Positions 8,182 to 16,534 of a DNA stretch of 64,000 nt are shown piece by piece. Origin of the DNA: Bacillota bacterium (GTDB lineage: Bacteria > Bacillota > Clostridia > Christensenellales > Aristaeellaceae); NCBI GenBank assembly GCA_030057655.1, contig JASGUQ010000027.1, positions 1 to 64,000 of the forward strand. The letters are read 5' to 3'. The stretch's first letter is position 1; each line of letters opens with the position of its first letter. Both the position numbers and the translations under genes were made by a program. The notes beneath the pieces are model-generated. The model had not been told where the DNA came from. It was given only the letters and a program-made list of their open reading frames with translations, and searched no databases.

Positions 8182-8637
8182 ATGGAACTCAAAAAAGGCG
8201 TTGTTTTGAAAGATTTTACCCTGGCCGACAACCAGGACGGCCGGTTTAAGCTGTCTGACTTCAGGGGCAAAAAGGTGCTGCTCTCCTGGCACCCCCTGGC
8301 CTGGACCAGTGTCTGTACCGACCAGATGCGCGCGCTTGAAGTCAATTACGACAAGTTTGCGGCGCTCAACACTGTGCCCGTGGGCCTGTCGGTTGACGCC
8401 GCCCCCAGCAAAAAGGTCTGGGCGCAGGTGCTCTCCATCCAAAAGACCAGGCTGCTGGCGGATTTCTACCCCCATGGCGGCCTGGCCAAGGAACTGGGCA
8501 TCTTCCTGGAGGAGCTGGGCGCTTCCAAGCGAGCCAACATCCTGGTGGACGAGGAAGGCAAGGTTCAGTGGTTCAAGGTGTATGAGCTGGGCCAGTTGCC
8601 CGACCTGAACGAGGTCTTTGAGGAACTGAAGAAATAA
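8182..8637 (+). CDS. 1-Cys-type peroxiredoxin (AhpC/TSA family)
   Basis: A 151-residue thioredoxin-fold peroxidase reducing hydrogen peroxide or organic peroxides. The peroxidatic site is PLAWTSVC with Cys45, matching PxxxTxxC. This cysteine is the only one in the protein, so a resolving cysteine must come from a partner thiol. ATG follows GGAGG. It is a single gene with its own terminator at 8660-8697. A protein of this kind suits an anaerobe meeting occasional oxygen, like the reverse rubrerythrin at 19094. Confidence 0.9.
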   Translation: MELKKGVVLKDFTLADNQDGRFKLSDFRGKKVLLSWHPLAWTSVCTDQMRALEVNYDKFAALNTVPVGLSVDAAPSKKVWAQVLSIQKTRLLADFYPHGGLAKELGIFLEELGASKRANILVDEEGKVQWFKVYELGQLPDLNEVFEELKK

Positions 8638-8659
8638 ATCCTGTCTCCGCCACAATCAA

Positions 8660-8697
8660 CGCAGTCCGTCCCTCCGGGCTGCGTTTTCATTTTCCTT
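8660..8697 (+). terminator. Terminator after the peroxiredoxin gene
   Basis: CGCAGTCCG and CGGGCTGCG form a short stem with a 6-nt loop, followed by TTTTCATTTTCCTTT. Confidence 0.8.
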
Positions 8698-8779
8698 TAA
8701 AACACCTGAAATACCGTCAATAAACTTGAACCTCTTCCCATCCTGCATTATCCTTTACTCAACAAAGGAGGGCGGCAGG

Positions 8780-9709
8780 ATGGGAAACGAGCGGATGAAA
8801 CAAGCAACATCAGTTGGCGGGAGCAGCCGCCTGATGCTCATCGTGTCCGTCCTGGCCTTCGGCACGGTCGGCCTGTTTGTGCGCGGCATCAACCTGCCCG
8901 CCCAGGAGATCGCGCTCTACCGCGCGGTCATCGCCCTGCTCGTCCTTGTTGTCATCATGTCCCTGACCGGCCGCTTTGCCATTTTAAAGCAGCACAAGCA
9001 GGATGTGCCCAAGTTCCTGATTACAGGCGCGGTGATGGCCTTCAACTGGCTCCTTCTGTTTGAGGCTTACAACCACACCACCATCGCCCTGGCCACCCTC
9101 TCTTATTACCTCGCGCCCACCCTGATGATCCTCTTTGGCGTCCTGTTTTTAAAAGAGCGCCTCACCATGTTTCAGGTGCTCTGCTTTGTCCTGTCCACCC
9201 TGGGCCTGGTTTTGATGCTGGGCGTGTCAACGGGCAGCGCGGGGGATTTGAAGGGCATCCTTCTGGGGCTTTCCTCCGCCGTCCTGTACGCCACGGTCGT
9301 CACCATCAACCGCGGCGCTGCCGGGGTGGACGGCATCGTGCGCACCTTCACCCAGTTTGTGGGCGTGATCCTGGTCATGGTGCCCTTCATCGCGTTTCGC
9401 GGCGGCTTTCATTTTTCGGAGCTGTCCGCGCCCGGCCTCCTGTCCCTTTTGACGCTGGGCGTCTTGCACACCGGGCTTTGCTACTGCCTGTACTTTATCT
9501 CCATCGTCCGCCTGAAGGCGCAGCAGGTGGCGATCTTAAGCTATCTGGACCCCCTCACAGCCGTCCTGCTGTCCACCCTGCTTTTGGGGGAAAAGATCAG
9601 TGCGCTGCAGCTTCTGGGCGGGGCCATGATGCTGATCTTCTCCCTGCTCAATGAGCTGAATCCGCAAAAACCCAAAACGGAATGTCCCTTGGCCCCTGAT
9701 CGTGTATAA
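8780..9709 (+). CDS. EamA/DMT-family transporter
   Basis: A 309-residue protein with about ten transmembrane helices arranged as two EamA repeats, the drug/metabolite exporter family. The first repeat has GTVGLFVRG and NWLLLFEAYNHTTIALATL; the second has YLDPLTAVLLSTLLLGE, a typical closing motif. ATG 8780 follows GGAGG; the longer frame from 8726 lacks a ribosome site. The substrate cannot be predicted; relatives export amino acids, nucleosides or drugs. The end of the gene overlaps a TATAAT (9705-9710) that may contribute to transcription of the next gene. Confidence 0.9.
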   Translation: MGNERMKQATSVGGSSRLMLIVSVLAFGTVGLFVRGINLPAQEIALYRAVIALLVLVVIMSLTGRFAILKQHKQDVPKFLITGAVMAFNWLLLFEAYNHTTIALATLSYYLAPTLMILFGVLFLKERLTMFQVLCFVLSTLGLVLMLGVSTGSAGDLKGILLGLSSAVLYATVVTINRGAAGVDGIVRTFTQFVGVILVMVPFIAFRGGFHFSELSAPGLLSLLTLGVLHTGLCYCLYFISIVRLKAQQVAILSYLDPLTAVLLSTLLLGEKISALQLLGGAMMLIFSLLNELNPQKPKTECPLAPDRV

Positions 9710-9767
9710 TACAGATACATCCTGTTAAGCCGTTTGAAAAAATCTATGAAAAGGTGGCAGGCTGAAT

Positions 9768-11147
9768 ATGAATTACGAAGAGATCTCCGCCCGTCTATCC
9801 GCGCAGAAGGCCTTCTTTGATACCGGCGTCACGCTGACGCCTGTTTTCCGCGTCAACGCGCTGAAACACCTGCGCAGGGCGATCAAAGCGCAGACGGACA
9901 CGATCGCCCGGGCGCTGAAAACCGACCTGGGCAAAAGCGCCCCTGAAGCCTATATGTCAGAGATCGGCCTGGTCATGGCCGAGATCAGCCACATGATCAG
10001 AAAGCTCAGGGGCTATGCGAAGGACAAGCGCGTCAAAACGCCCCTGGCCCAGTTCCACTCAAAGAGTTATATCAAGTCCTCCCCCTATGGCAGCGTCCTC
10101 ATCATGAGCCCCTGGAACTACCCCTTCCTGCTCACCATCGGCCCCCTGGTGGACGCGCTGGCGGCGGGGAACACCGCCATCATCAAGCCAAGCGCCTATT
10201 CCCCGGCCACCTCCCAGGCCGTTGACGACCTGATCAGATCCAGCTTCAGGGAGGAATATGTCACCGTCATCCAGGGCGGCAGGGAGGAGAACACCCACCT
10301 GCTGAAAGCGCCCTTTGACTTCATCTTCTTTACCGGCAGCACGAATGTTGGAAAAACCGTGCTAGAGCACGCTGCTCAGCGCCTCACCCCCTGCGTTTTG
10401 GAGTTGGGCGGCAAAAGCCCCTGCATTGTGGATGACACCGCGGACATCAAGTTGGCGGCCCGCCGCATCGTCTTTGGCAAGTTTTTAAACTGCGGGCAGA
10501 CCTGCGTCGCGCCGGATTACATCCTCTGCTTTTCCTCCGTCAAGGATGAGCTGATCGCGGAGATCAAAAAGCAGGTGGCGCTGCAGTATGGTGAGGATCC
10601 TTTGGACAACGCGGACTATGGCAAGATCATCAACAAAAAGCATTTTGAGCGCCTGCTTAATCTGATTGACCTGAACAAACTGGTTCTGGGCGGCCGGTGC
10701 GACCCCATCAGCCTGCGCATTGAGCCAACCATTCTGGACGGGGTTACGCCGGAGGACGCCGTCATGCAGGAGGAGGTCTTTGGCCCCATCCTGCCCGTTT
10801 TGACGGTCAAAACCCTGGATGAGGCCATTGCCTTTGTCAAAGCCCGCCCCCACCCCCTGGCGCTGTACATCTTTTCCGGGAACAGGCAGAACATCGCCCG
10901 CGTCACCGCGCATTGTCAGTTTGGCGGCGGCTGCGTCAACGACGTGGTCATCCACCTGGCTACCACCGAAATGGGCTTTGGCGGCGTGGGGGAGAGCGGC
11001 ATGGGCGCCTACCACGGCAAGCGCGGCTTTGATACCTTCAGCCACCAGAAAAGCATCCTCGATAAAAAGACCTGGATGGACCTGCCGATGCGCTACCAGC
11101 CCTATACAAAGCTCAATGACAAACTGATCCGTTTCTTCCTCCGCTGA
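9768..11147 (+). CDS. Aldehyde dehydrogenase (ALDH3-like)
   Basis: A 459-residue NAD(P)-dependent aldehyde dehydrogenase oxidising aldehydes to acids. Family landmarks in order: MSPWNYPF (substrate and cofactor pocket), the nucleotide-binding FFTGSTNVGK, the general-base glutamate in LELGGKSP, the catalytic cysteine in NCGQTCVAPDY and EEVFGPILPV. The short length without an extra N-terminal segment and the lack of a signal peptide fit the ALDH3 group of fatty or aromatic aldehyde dehydrogenases. It lies 58 bases after the EamA gene and 26 bases before the DUF5058 gene; a functional link is not obvious. Confidence 0.93.
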   Translation: MNYEEISARLSAQKAFFDTGVTLTPVFRVNALKHLRRAIKAQTDTIARALKTDLGKSAPEAYMSEIGLVMAEISHMIRKLRGYAKDKRVKTPLAQFHSKSYIKSSPYGSVLIMSPWNYPFLLTIGPLVDALAAGNTAIIKPSAYSPATSQAVDDLIRSSFREEYVTVIQGGREENTHLLKAPFDFIFFTGSTNVGKTVLEHAAQRLTPCVLELGGKSPCIVDDTADIKLAARRIVFGKFLNCGQTCVAPDYILCFSSVKDELIAEIKKQVALQYGEDPLDNADYGKIINKKHFERLLNLIDLNKLVLGGRCDPISLRIEPTILDGVTPEDAVMQEEVFGPILPVLTVKTLDEAIAFVKARPHPLALYIFSGNRQNIARVTAHCQFGGGCVNDVVIHLATTEMGFGGVGESGMGAYHGKRGFDTFSHQKSILDKKTWMDLPMRYQPYTKLNDKLIRFFLR

Positions 11148-11173
11148 GGCAAAAATAAATCAGGAGGTGCCCC

Positions 11174-11893
11174 TTGTTTTCTGTCAACCACCCGTTTTTG
11201 TACCTGCTCTCCGGCCTTGTCGTGGTCTTCATCATTGTCCAGTCCGCCTTTTTCCTGGTAAAGGCGGTCAAACAGGCGAAAAAGCTCGGCATTTCCACGG
11301 ACACTGTCAAAAAGACCATCCTTTCAAGCAGCCTGTTTTCCGTCGCCCCGGCTGTCAGCATCCTGGTGGGCGTCATCACCCTGTCCAAGTTCATCGGCCT
11401 GCCCTTCCCCTGGTACCGCTTGAGCGTGCTGGGCGCTGTCACCTATGAATTGCCCGCTGCCACCCTGGCCGCCAGCGCCATGGGCGTCCCGGTCACGGAG
11501 ACGGTCACGGACCCCGCCGCCTTCTCCACCATCGCCTGGGTCATGTCCCTGGGCATCCTGTCCGGCCTTATTCTGGTGGTGTTCGGGCTGAAGAAAATTC
11601 AGGGCGGCATGGTCAGCCTCGCCGGCAAGGACAAGCGCTGGGGCGAGATTTTGCAGGACGCCCTCTTCCTGGGCATGATCTCCGCCTTTGTAGGCCTTCT
11701 CTTTGCCAACGTCCGGCAGGGGCTGTCCGGCTTCATCCCCATTGTGGTCGCCCTGTCGTCCGCCGTCCTGATGGCGGTCTGCGGCCTCTTGATCAAAAAG
11801 CTCAAATGGACCTGGCTGGAGCAGTACGCGATGCCGCTTTGCATGCTGGGCGCCATGGCGCTGAGCCTGCCGATCACCGCCCTGATGTCCTAA
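11174..11893 (+). CDS. DUF5058-like membrane protein
   Basis: A 239-residue polytopic membrane protein with about six helices. The segments LGISTDTVKKTILSS, SILVGVITLSKFIGLP and PWYRLSVLGAVTYELPAA match what I recall of the DUF5058 family. The start is TTG at 11174, preceded by AGGAGG with 6 bases between. It is followed after 12 bases by a second membrane protein and then by a translationally coupled M20 peptidase. The three-gene arrangement suggests a two-subunit transporter or channel for a peptide or acylated amino acid. No function is established. Confidence 0.75.
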   Translation: MFSVNHPFLYLLSGLVVVFIIVQSAFFLVKAVKQAKKLGISTDTVKKTILSSSLFSVAPAVSILVGVITLSKFIGLPFPWYRLSVLGAVTYELPAATLAASAMGVPVTETVTDPAAFSTIAWVMSLGILSGLILVVFGLKKIQGGMVSLAGKDKRWGEILQDALFLGMISAFVGLLFANVRQGLSGFIPIVVALSSAVLMAVCGLLIKKLKWTWLEQYAMPLCMLGAMALSLPITALMS

Positions 11894-11905
11894 AGGAGAA
11901 AACTC

Positions 11906-12607
11906 ATGAAAGACAAGAAAACCGCGCCCGCCCTTTCCCCTTATGAGAACAGCGTGCACGCCTATGGCCGCGTCTTTGGCGTCATCGCGCTTGTAATCAT
12001 GCTGCTCATCCCCTTGGCCGTTTCCCTGTATTTTTCCGCCTGGCCGCCTTTAAACGCTCTGCTCAAGGCCCTGCTTGGCGTTTTGCCCATGTACTGGACG
12101 GTCGGCATCATCGAGGTCTTCACCTTCGTGCCCATGCTGGGCACAGGCGGCTCCTACCTGGGCTTTGTCACCGGCAACCTCACCAACCTGAAGGTGCCTG
12201 CCGCGCTCAACGCCATGCAGGCGGCCAAGGTGCGCCCCGGCACGGAAGAAGGGGACGTCATCTCCACCATCGCCATCGCGTCCAGCTCCATCATCACCAC
12301 CCTCATCATCGCCCTGGGCGTCTTCCTTCTGGGCTATCTGCAGCCGCTGCTGGAGTCGCCTGTCTTAAAGCCCGCCTTTGACAACATCCTGCCCGCGCTC
12401 TTTGGGGCGCTCGGCGTGGTCTTCATCAGCAAAAACCCGAAGATCGCGGCCGCGCCCCTGGTCTTCATGGTGGTCCTGTTCATGCTGGTCCCCAGCCTGT
12501 CAAAATCGGTCAGCATCCTGGTACCGGTCGGCGCCCTGATCGCGATCGGCGTCGCGCGTGTCCTGTACAAAAAGGGCCTGCTGGATCAGAAAGCGGGGAA
12601 AAACTGA
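11906..12607 (+). CDS. Polytopic membrane protein, partner of the DUF5058-like protein
   Basis: A 233-residue protein with about six transmembrane helices and a polar N-terminus. A loop rich in Gly (MLGTGGSYLGFVTGNLTNLK, residues ~79-98) looks like a conserved functional segment, perhaps lining a pore. A cytoplasmic region follows (AAKVRPGTEEGDVISTIAIASSS). I cannot assign a named family. ATG is preceded by AAAGGAGAAA. Its TGA overlaps the ATG of the M20 peptidase by one base, indicating translational coupling. With the upstream DUF5058-like protein it probably forms a hetero-oligomeric membrane complex. Confidence 0.7.
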   Translation: MKDKKTAPALSPYENSVHAYGRVFGVIALVIMLLIPLAVSLYFSAWPPLNALLKALLGVLPMYWTVGIIEVFTFVPMLGTGGSYLGFVTGNLTNLKVPAALNAMQAAKVRPGTEEGDVISTIAIASSSIITTLIIALGVFLLGYLQPLLESPVLKPAFDNILPALFGALGVVFISKNPKIAAAPLVFMVVLFMLVPSLSKSVSILVPVGALIAIGVARVLYKKGLLDQKAGKN

Positions 12608-14043
12608 TGGTTTTTCTGTGGCTGTTCCTGGTTCTTTTGATCGCTTTTCTGGCTGTGGTGATTACGCGCGCCGCGCGCTTTACGCCAACCGAAAGCGCGG
12701 TTGAAGCGGGGGAAGAGATCCCTGTGGATGAGGGCCGCCTTGTTTCCCATCTTCAGGCCATGCTCAGGCTCAAGACCGTCAGCCATCATGACGGGGCCCT
12801 CACCGATCCCGCGCCGTTTCAGGCCTTCCGGGACTTGTTAAAGCAGTTCTATCCCCTTGTTTTCTCCCGCTGCGAATATGAACTGGCCGGCAAAAACGGT
12901 ATCCTGCTGCGCTTGCCCGGCAAAAGCCGTGAGAAGCCCTCCGTCCTCATGGCGCATTATGACGTGGTGCCGGCGTCGGAGGCGCTCTGGGCCCGCCCGC
13001 CCTTCTCTGGCGACCTCATAGACGGGGAGGTCTGGGGGCGCGGCGCGATCGACACCAAGTGCACCCTGCTGTCCATCCTGGAAGCGGCGGAGGATCTCTT
13101 GTCTCACGGCTTTGTGCCGGAAAACGATGTGTATTTCTCCTTCGGCGGGGATGAGGAGGTCATGGGCCAGGACGCCTCCGCCATTGTGGACCTTCTGGAG
13201 AGCCGCGGCGTCCGCCCGGCCTTCGTGCTGGACGAGGGGGGCGCTGTGGTGGACAAGGTCTTCCCCGGCGTTAAAAAAAGCGCCGCCCTCATCGGCATCG
13301 CGGAAAAAGGCAGCGCCTTTTTTGACGTGAAGGCCTCCGGCAAAAGCGGCCATGCTTCCGCGCCGCCTGCAAAACAGGCGGTGGCCGTCCTTGCGAAAGC
13401 GCTCCTCTCCCTCAGCCGTCATCCCGCGCCCTTCACTCTCACCAAGCCTGCCCTGGACCTGTTTGACACCCTGGGCCGGCACTCCACCTTTATCTATAAA
13501 ATCATCTTTGCCAACCTCTGGTGCTTCAGGCCGGTTTTGGACCTGATCTGCAAAAAGTCCGGGGGCGAGCTCAACGCCCTGGTCAGAAGCACGGACGCGC
13601 TCACCCGCCTCTCCGCCTCAGAAAGCTACAACGTCCTGCCCAATGAGGCCGCCGCCGGGCTCAATGTCCGCCTGATCCCGGGGGACAGCATCAAAAAAAC
13701 AGAGCAGCGCCTGTCAAAAACCATCAATGACAAAGCGGTCTCCCTGCGCTTTGTCCGGGGCAGCGAGCCCTCCACAGTCTCGCTGACCGATGGAGAGCCC
13801 TGGGACAGGCTGAACCAGGCCATCCTTCAGACCTACCCCGGGGTCATCGTCTCCCCCTACCTCATGATCGCGGCCAGCGACAGCCGCCATTTCTGCCGGA
13901 TCAGCGACCATGTCTACCGCTTCTCCGGCTTCCCCTTGACCGCCGGGCAGCGCAAAATGATCCACAGCCAGGACGAGCGCATCCCCCGCAGCCTGCTGCC
14001 GCAGGGCTACCGCTTCTTCTACCGCGTGTTGAAGAAGTGTTGA
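12607..14043 (+). CDS. M20 family metallopeptidase (PM20D1/CPS1-like), membrane-anchored
   Basis: A 478-residue dizinc peptidase. Residues ~2-22 form a single transmembrane helix, so the enzyme is tethered. Zinc ligands are visible in MAHYDVVPAS, GRGAIDTK, GGDEEVMGQDA (glutamate pair) and LDEGG; KSGHASAPP lies in the lid domain and DSRHF supplies the late histidine. The layout resembles the PM20D1/carboxypeptidase S branch, which cleaves or forms N-acyl amino acids and dipeptides. Start codon overlaps the stop of the preceding membrane gene (TGATG). It probably hydrolyses whatever the two upstream membrane proteins move. Confidence 0.88.
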   Translation: MVFLWLFLVLLIAFLAVVITRAARFTPTESAVEAGEEIPVDEGRLVSHLQAMLRLKTVSHHDGALTDPAPFQAFRDLLKQFYPLVFSRCEYELAGKNGILLRLPGKSREKPSVLMAHYDVVPASEALWARPPFSGDLIDGEVWGRGAIDTKCTLLSILEAAEDLLSHGFVPENDVYFSFGGDEEVMGQDASAIVDLLESRGVRPAFVLDEGGAVVDKVFPGVKKSAALIGIAEKGSAFFDVKASGKSGHASAPPAKQAVAVLAKALLSLSRHPAPFTLTKPALDLFDTLGRHSTFIYKIIFANLWCFRPVLDLICKKSGGELNALVRSTDALTRLSASESYNVLPNEAAAGLNVRLIPGDSIKKTEQRLSKTINDKAVSLRFVRGSEPSTVSLTDGEPWDRLNQAILQTYPGVIVSPYLMIAASDSRHFCRISDHVYRFSGFPLTAGQRKMIHSQDERIPRSLLPQGYRFFYRVLKKC

Positions 14044-14086
14044 TTGACCGTTGGAAAAGCAAATAATTAGTCTTTTAGGGGGACGC

Positions 14087-14111
14087 CTCCTTTTCTTTGA
14101 AAGAAAAGGAG
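14087..14111. repeat. 25-base perfect inverted repeat
   Basis: CTCCTTTTCTTT and AAAGAAAAGGAG with one central base. It lies 44 bases downstream of the M20 gene. There is no following T-run on the plus strand, so it is a poor terminator. See the hairpin at 14189-14220, which shares the same intergenic gap. Confidence 0.75.
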
Positions 14112-14188
14112 CAAAAGAACGATATTTATCAAGAACGCAATCTTGAGCACGTGGAACATGATAACAATTCCAAAGTTTTCAGAGGGGT

Positions 14189-14220
14189 CCGGGGAGCGCT
14201 TTTTCAAAAGCGCTCCCCGG
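14189..14220. repeat. 32-base perfect hairpin
   Basis: Arms of 15 bases (CCGGGGAGCGCTTTT and AAAAGCGCTCCCCGG) separated by two bases. It sits in the 238-base gap between the convergent M20 and prsA-like genes. It could stop transcription from both sides or be part of a dispersed repeat. Confidence 0.8.
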
Positions 14221-14281
14221 CGTTCCCCATACGGATTCCCCTCTTAATCCAAAGCAGAGAGCAGAACTGAAAGATGAAAAA

Positions 14282-15760
14282 TTAGTTTTCCATCCGCTCA
14301 GGATAGGTCTCCACCTTCGCTTCGCCGATCCACTGCTCCTTCAGCTTCGTATAAGCCTCGTCCTGGCGGGTGTTGAACAGCTCATCCTTCACCAGGTCAT
14401 GCACGCTGTCAAGCGCGGTCGCGCCTTCCTGGATCTCTTCCGTGTACTTTAAGATATGATAGCCGTAAGAGGTTCTGACGGGTTGAGAGATGTCGCCGAT
14501 TTTTTCAAGCGCCATCGCGCCCTTGGTGAAGGCTTCCATGAAGCTGATGGTGGATTCGCAGACTGGGTAGCCCTTTTCCGGCTGGCCGGGGTCGTTGTCG
14601 TTTTCCTTGACCAGCGCGTCAAAGTCCGCGCCCTCCGCGATCGCTTGCTGGTACACCGCGTCGGTCTTCTCCTGGATCTTGGCAAAGGCCTCGTCTTCCC
14701 TGGCCTTGATCTCATCAATCTTGCTGTTCAAGGCTTCCTTGGCCTTGGCAAGCGCCTGGTACACGGGGGTGTTATGAAGCAGCGCGTCCACCGCCGCCTG
14801 ATCCAGGGCCTCGGCCTTCATCAGCTCGTCCAGCTTGGCCTTTTCTTCCTCATTCAGCGCGGCGGCCTGAACCTCCACCAGCGCCTTGTCCTTCTCTTCC
14901 GCTTCCTCAGCGCCCAGCGCGGTCAGATAGCGGTTCACCTCGCCCTGGGCCGTGGTCACCTCGGCTTCCAGGGGGCCTTTCTCGCTTTCCAGGGTCCTCA
15001 GCGCGGTCTGATCCTCCTCCGCAAGCGGGATCAGGATCTGCCTGACATAGCGGTAGCCGGCAGGGGTGTAGTAGACGGGCACCCCGCTTGCCAGGTTTTC
15101 GCCGAAGGAACCCAGGTCCTGGGCGTAGGCGTCCTTCTCCGCCTGCACCTTCTTCTCATACTCGGCCTTGATATCGTCCTCGGTGATCTCGATGTCTTTT
15201 CCGGCATAGGCGACCAGCTTTTCGTTGGTTTTGTTTTCCCTGGCGTTTTCAAGCATCATTTCCTCGGAAAAACCAAATTCCTGCGCCTGCTGCGCGATCG
15301 CCTGATCCAGTTCCTCGCCGGTCAACTCGGAATCGCCAAAATAGTACATCTTGACCTGGTCCAGGATATCCTGGTAGTTGTCCTTGGCGTCCTTGGCCAG
15401 TTCAGCCAGCTCTTCCTCCGTGAACTCGTCCAGCTTCAGCTCCTGGGCCTTCTGGCGCAGGACCTTTTCGCTGACCACGCTTTGGATGGTTGAGTCAAGC
15501 AGCGCCTTTTTGTCAACGGGCTGGGCCGGGTAGCCGTACTGCTGCATCTGCTGCTGCTGGGACTGGGCCTGCTCATAAGCCCTGTCATAATAGACATTAA
15601 ACTGTTCCTTGGTAATGGTTTCGTCGTTGACCTTGATGATAATCTGCTTCGCGTCCACCTTGGGGTCCTTGACCACCAGGTTGCAGCCGCTGAGGATCAG
15701 GGCAGCGGCGAGCAAAAGCGCGAACAGCGCGGTTTTACGGGAGAAAAGGTTTCGTTTCAT
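14282..15760 (-). CDS. PrsA-like lipoprotein with peptidyl-prolyl isomerase domain
   Basis: A 492-residue extracellular foldase. The N-terminus is a lipoprotein signal (KRNLFSRKTALFALLLAAAL, then lipobox LSGC), followed by a SurA/PrsA-type N-terminal region (VNDETITKEQFNVYY). A long Glu/Lys/Ala-rich middle is likely coiled coil. A parvulin domain occupies roughly residues 380-470 (ADFDALVKENDNDPG and ISQPVRTSYGYHILKY). It is longer than Bacillus PrsA (~290). ATG 15760 is preceded by GGAG, and the frame extension to 15832 crosses the promoter. It is a single gene with its own promoter at 15804-15832. Confidence 0.88.
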   Translation of the reverse strand: MKRNLFSRKTALFALLLAAALILSGCNLVVKDPKVDAKQIIIKVNDETITKEQFNVYYDRAYEQAQSQQQQMQQYGYPAQPVDKKALLDSTIQSVVSEKVLRQKAQELKLDEFTEEELAELAKDAKDNYQDILDQVKMYYFGDSELTGEELDQAIAQQAQEFGFSEEMMLENARENKTNEKLVAYAGKDIEITEDDIKAEYEKKVQAEKDAYAQDLGSFGENLASGVPVYYTPAGYRYVRQILIPLAEEDQTALRTLESEKGPLEAEVTTAQGEVNRYLTALGAEEAEEKDKALVEVQAAALNEEEKAKLDELMKAEALDQAAVDALLHNTPVYQALAKAKEALNSKIDEIKAREDEAFAKIQEKTDAVYQQAIAEGADFDALVKENDNDPGQPEKGYPVCESTISFMEAFTKGAMALEKIGDISQPVRTSYGYHILKYTEEIQEGATALDSVHDLVKDELFNTRQDEAYTKLKEQWIGEAKVETYPERMEN

Positions 15761-15803
15761 CAGACACACTCCATCACATGAATTAAAGTTAACAAACACC
15801 GCA

Positions 15804-15832
15804 ATTATACCCGCATCACAAAGAAAGCACAA
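15804..15832 (-). promoter_or_regulatory. Promoter of the prsA-like gene
   Basis: Minus strand: TTGTGC, 17-base spacer, TATAAT, 44 bases upstream of the start codon. Confidence 0.75.
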
Positions 15833-15873
15833 GCAAGCCGCGTGTCCAAACTGTAAAGAACAGGCTTCTTTTT

Positions 15874-16533
15874 TTACTTTCTGGGCGTGACGCTGCCGTC
15901 CGCCTTCATGATGTGATCCTCCGGCACCGTGCCGCGCGCGCAGGCCGTGGGGTAGACGCTGGCCCGTTTCCCAAAGACGGTGCCCGGGTTCAACACCGCG
16001 TTGCAGCCCACCTCCACCTCATCACCCAGCATCGCGCCGACCTTCTTGCGCCCGGTCTCCAGCTTTTCTTCCCCATCCCTGATGACCACGGGCTTCTTGT
16101 CGGACTTGATGTTGGAGGTGATGGACCCGGCGCCCATGTGCGCCTTGTAGCCCAGGATGGAGTCGCCCACGTAGTTGTAGTGGGGCACCTGCACCTTGTC
16201 AAACAGGATCGCGTTCTTCAGCTCCGTGGAGTTGCCCACCACGCAGCCCTCGCCCACCAGGGCGGAACCCCTGATGAAGGCGCAGTGCCGCACCTCCGTG
16301 TCCTTCCCGATGATGCAGGGGCCCGCGATATAGGCGGAAGGGAAGACCTTGGCGGTCTTGTGGATCCACACGTCCTCCTTTGGGTGCTCGTACTCGCTCA
16401 AGTCAAGCGAAGCGCCCAGTTTCAGGATGAAATCCGCAATGCCGTCCAGCGCCTCATGCGGGTAGGTCAGCTCCTTCAGCCATTCCCCGGCCTGCGTGTG
16501 TTTAAGGTCAAACAAATCAACGATCTTCAGCAT
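15874..16533 (-). CDS. Left-handed beta-helix acyltransferase-like protein (GlmU C-domain-like)
   Basis: A 219-residue protein built mainly of hexapeptide repeats, the left-handed beta-helix fold. Examples are IHKTAKVFPSAYIAGPCIIG, VGEGCVVGNSTELKNAI, LGYKAHMGAGSITSNIKSD and LGDEVEVGCNAVLNPGTVFG. Pattern and context resemble the acetyltransferase half of GlmU, but the N-terminal pyrophosphorylase domain is absent; the first ~60 residues are helical instead. The start ATG lies one base after the glmM TGA, with GAGGGG upstream. Coupling to glmM points to amino-sugar phosphate acetylation for UDP-GlcNAc; this is inference. Confidence 0.8.
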   Translation of the reverse strand: MLKIVDLFDLKHTQAGEWLKELTYPHEALDGIADFILKLGASLDLSEYEHPKEDVWIHKTAKVFPSAYIAGPCIIGKDTEVRHCAFIRGSALVGEGCVVGNSTELKNAILFDKVQVPHYNYVGDSILGYKAHMGAGSITSNIKSDKKPVVIRDGEEKLETGRKKVGAMLGDEVEVGCNAVLNPGTVFGKRASVYPTACARGTVPEDHIMKADGSVTPRK

Positions 16534-16534
16534 C

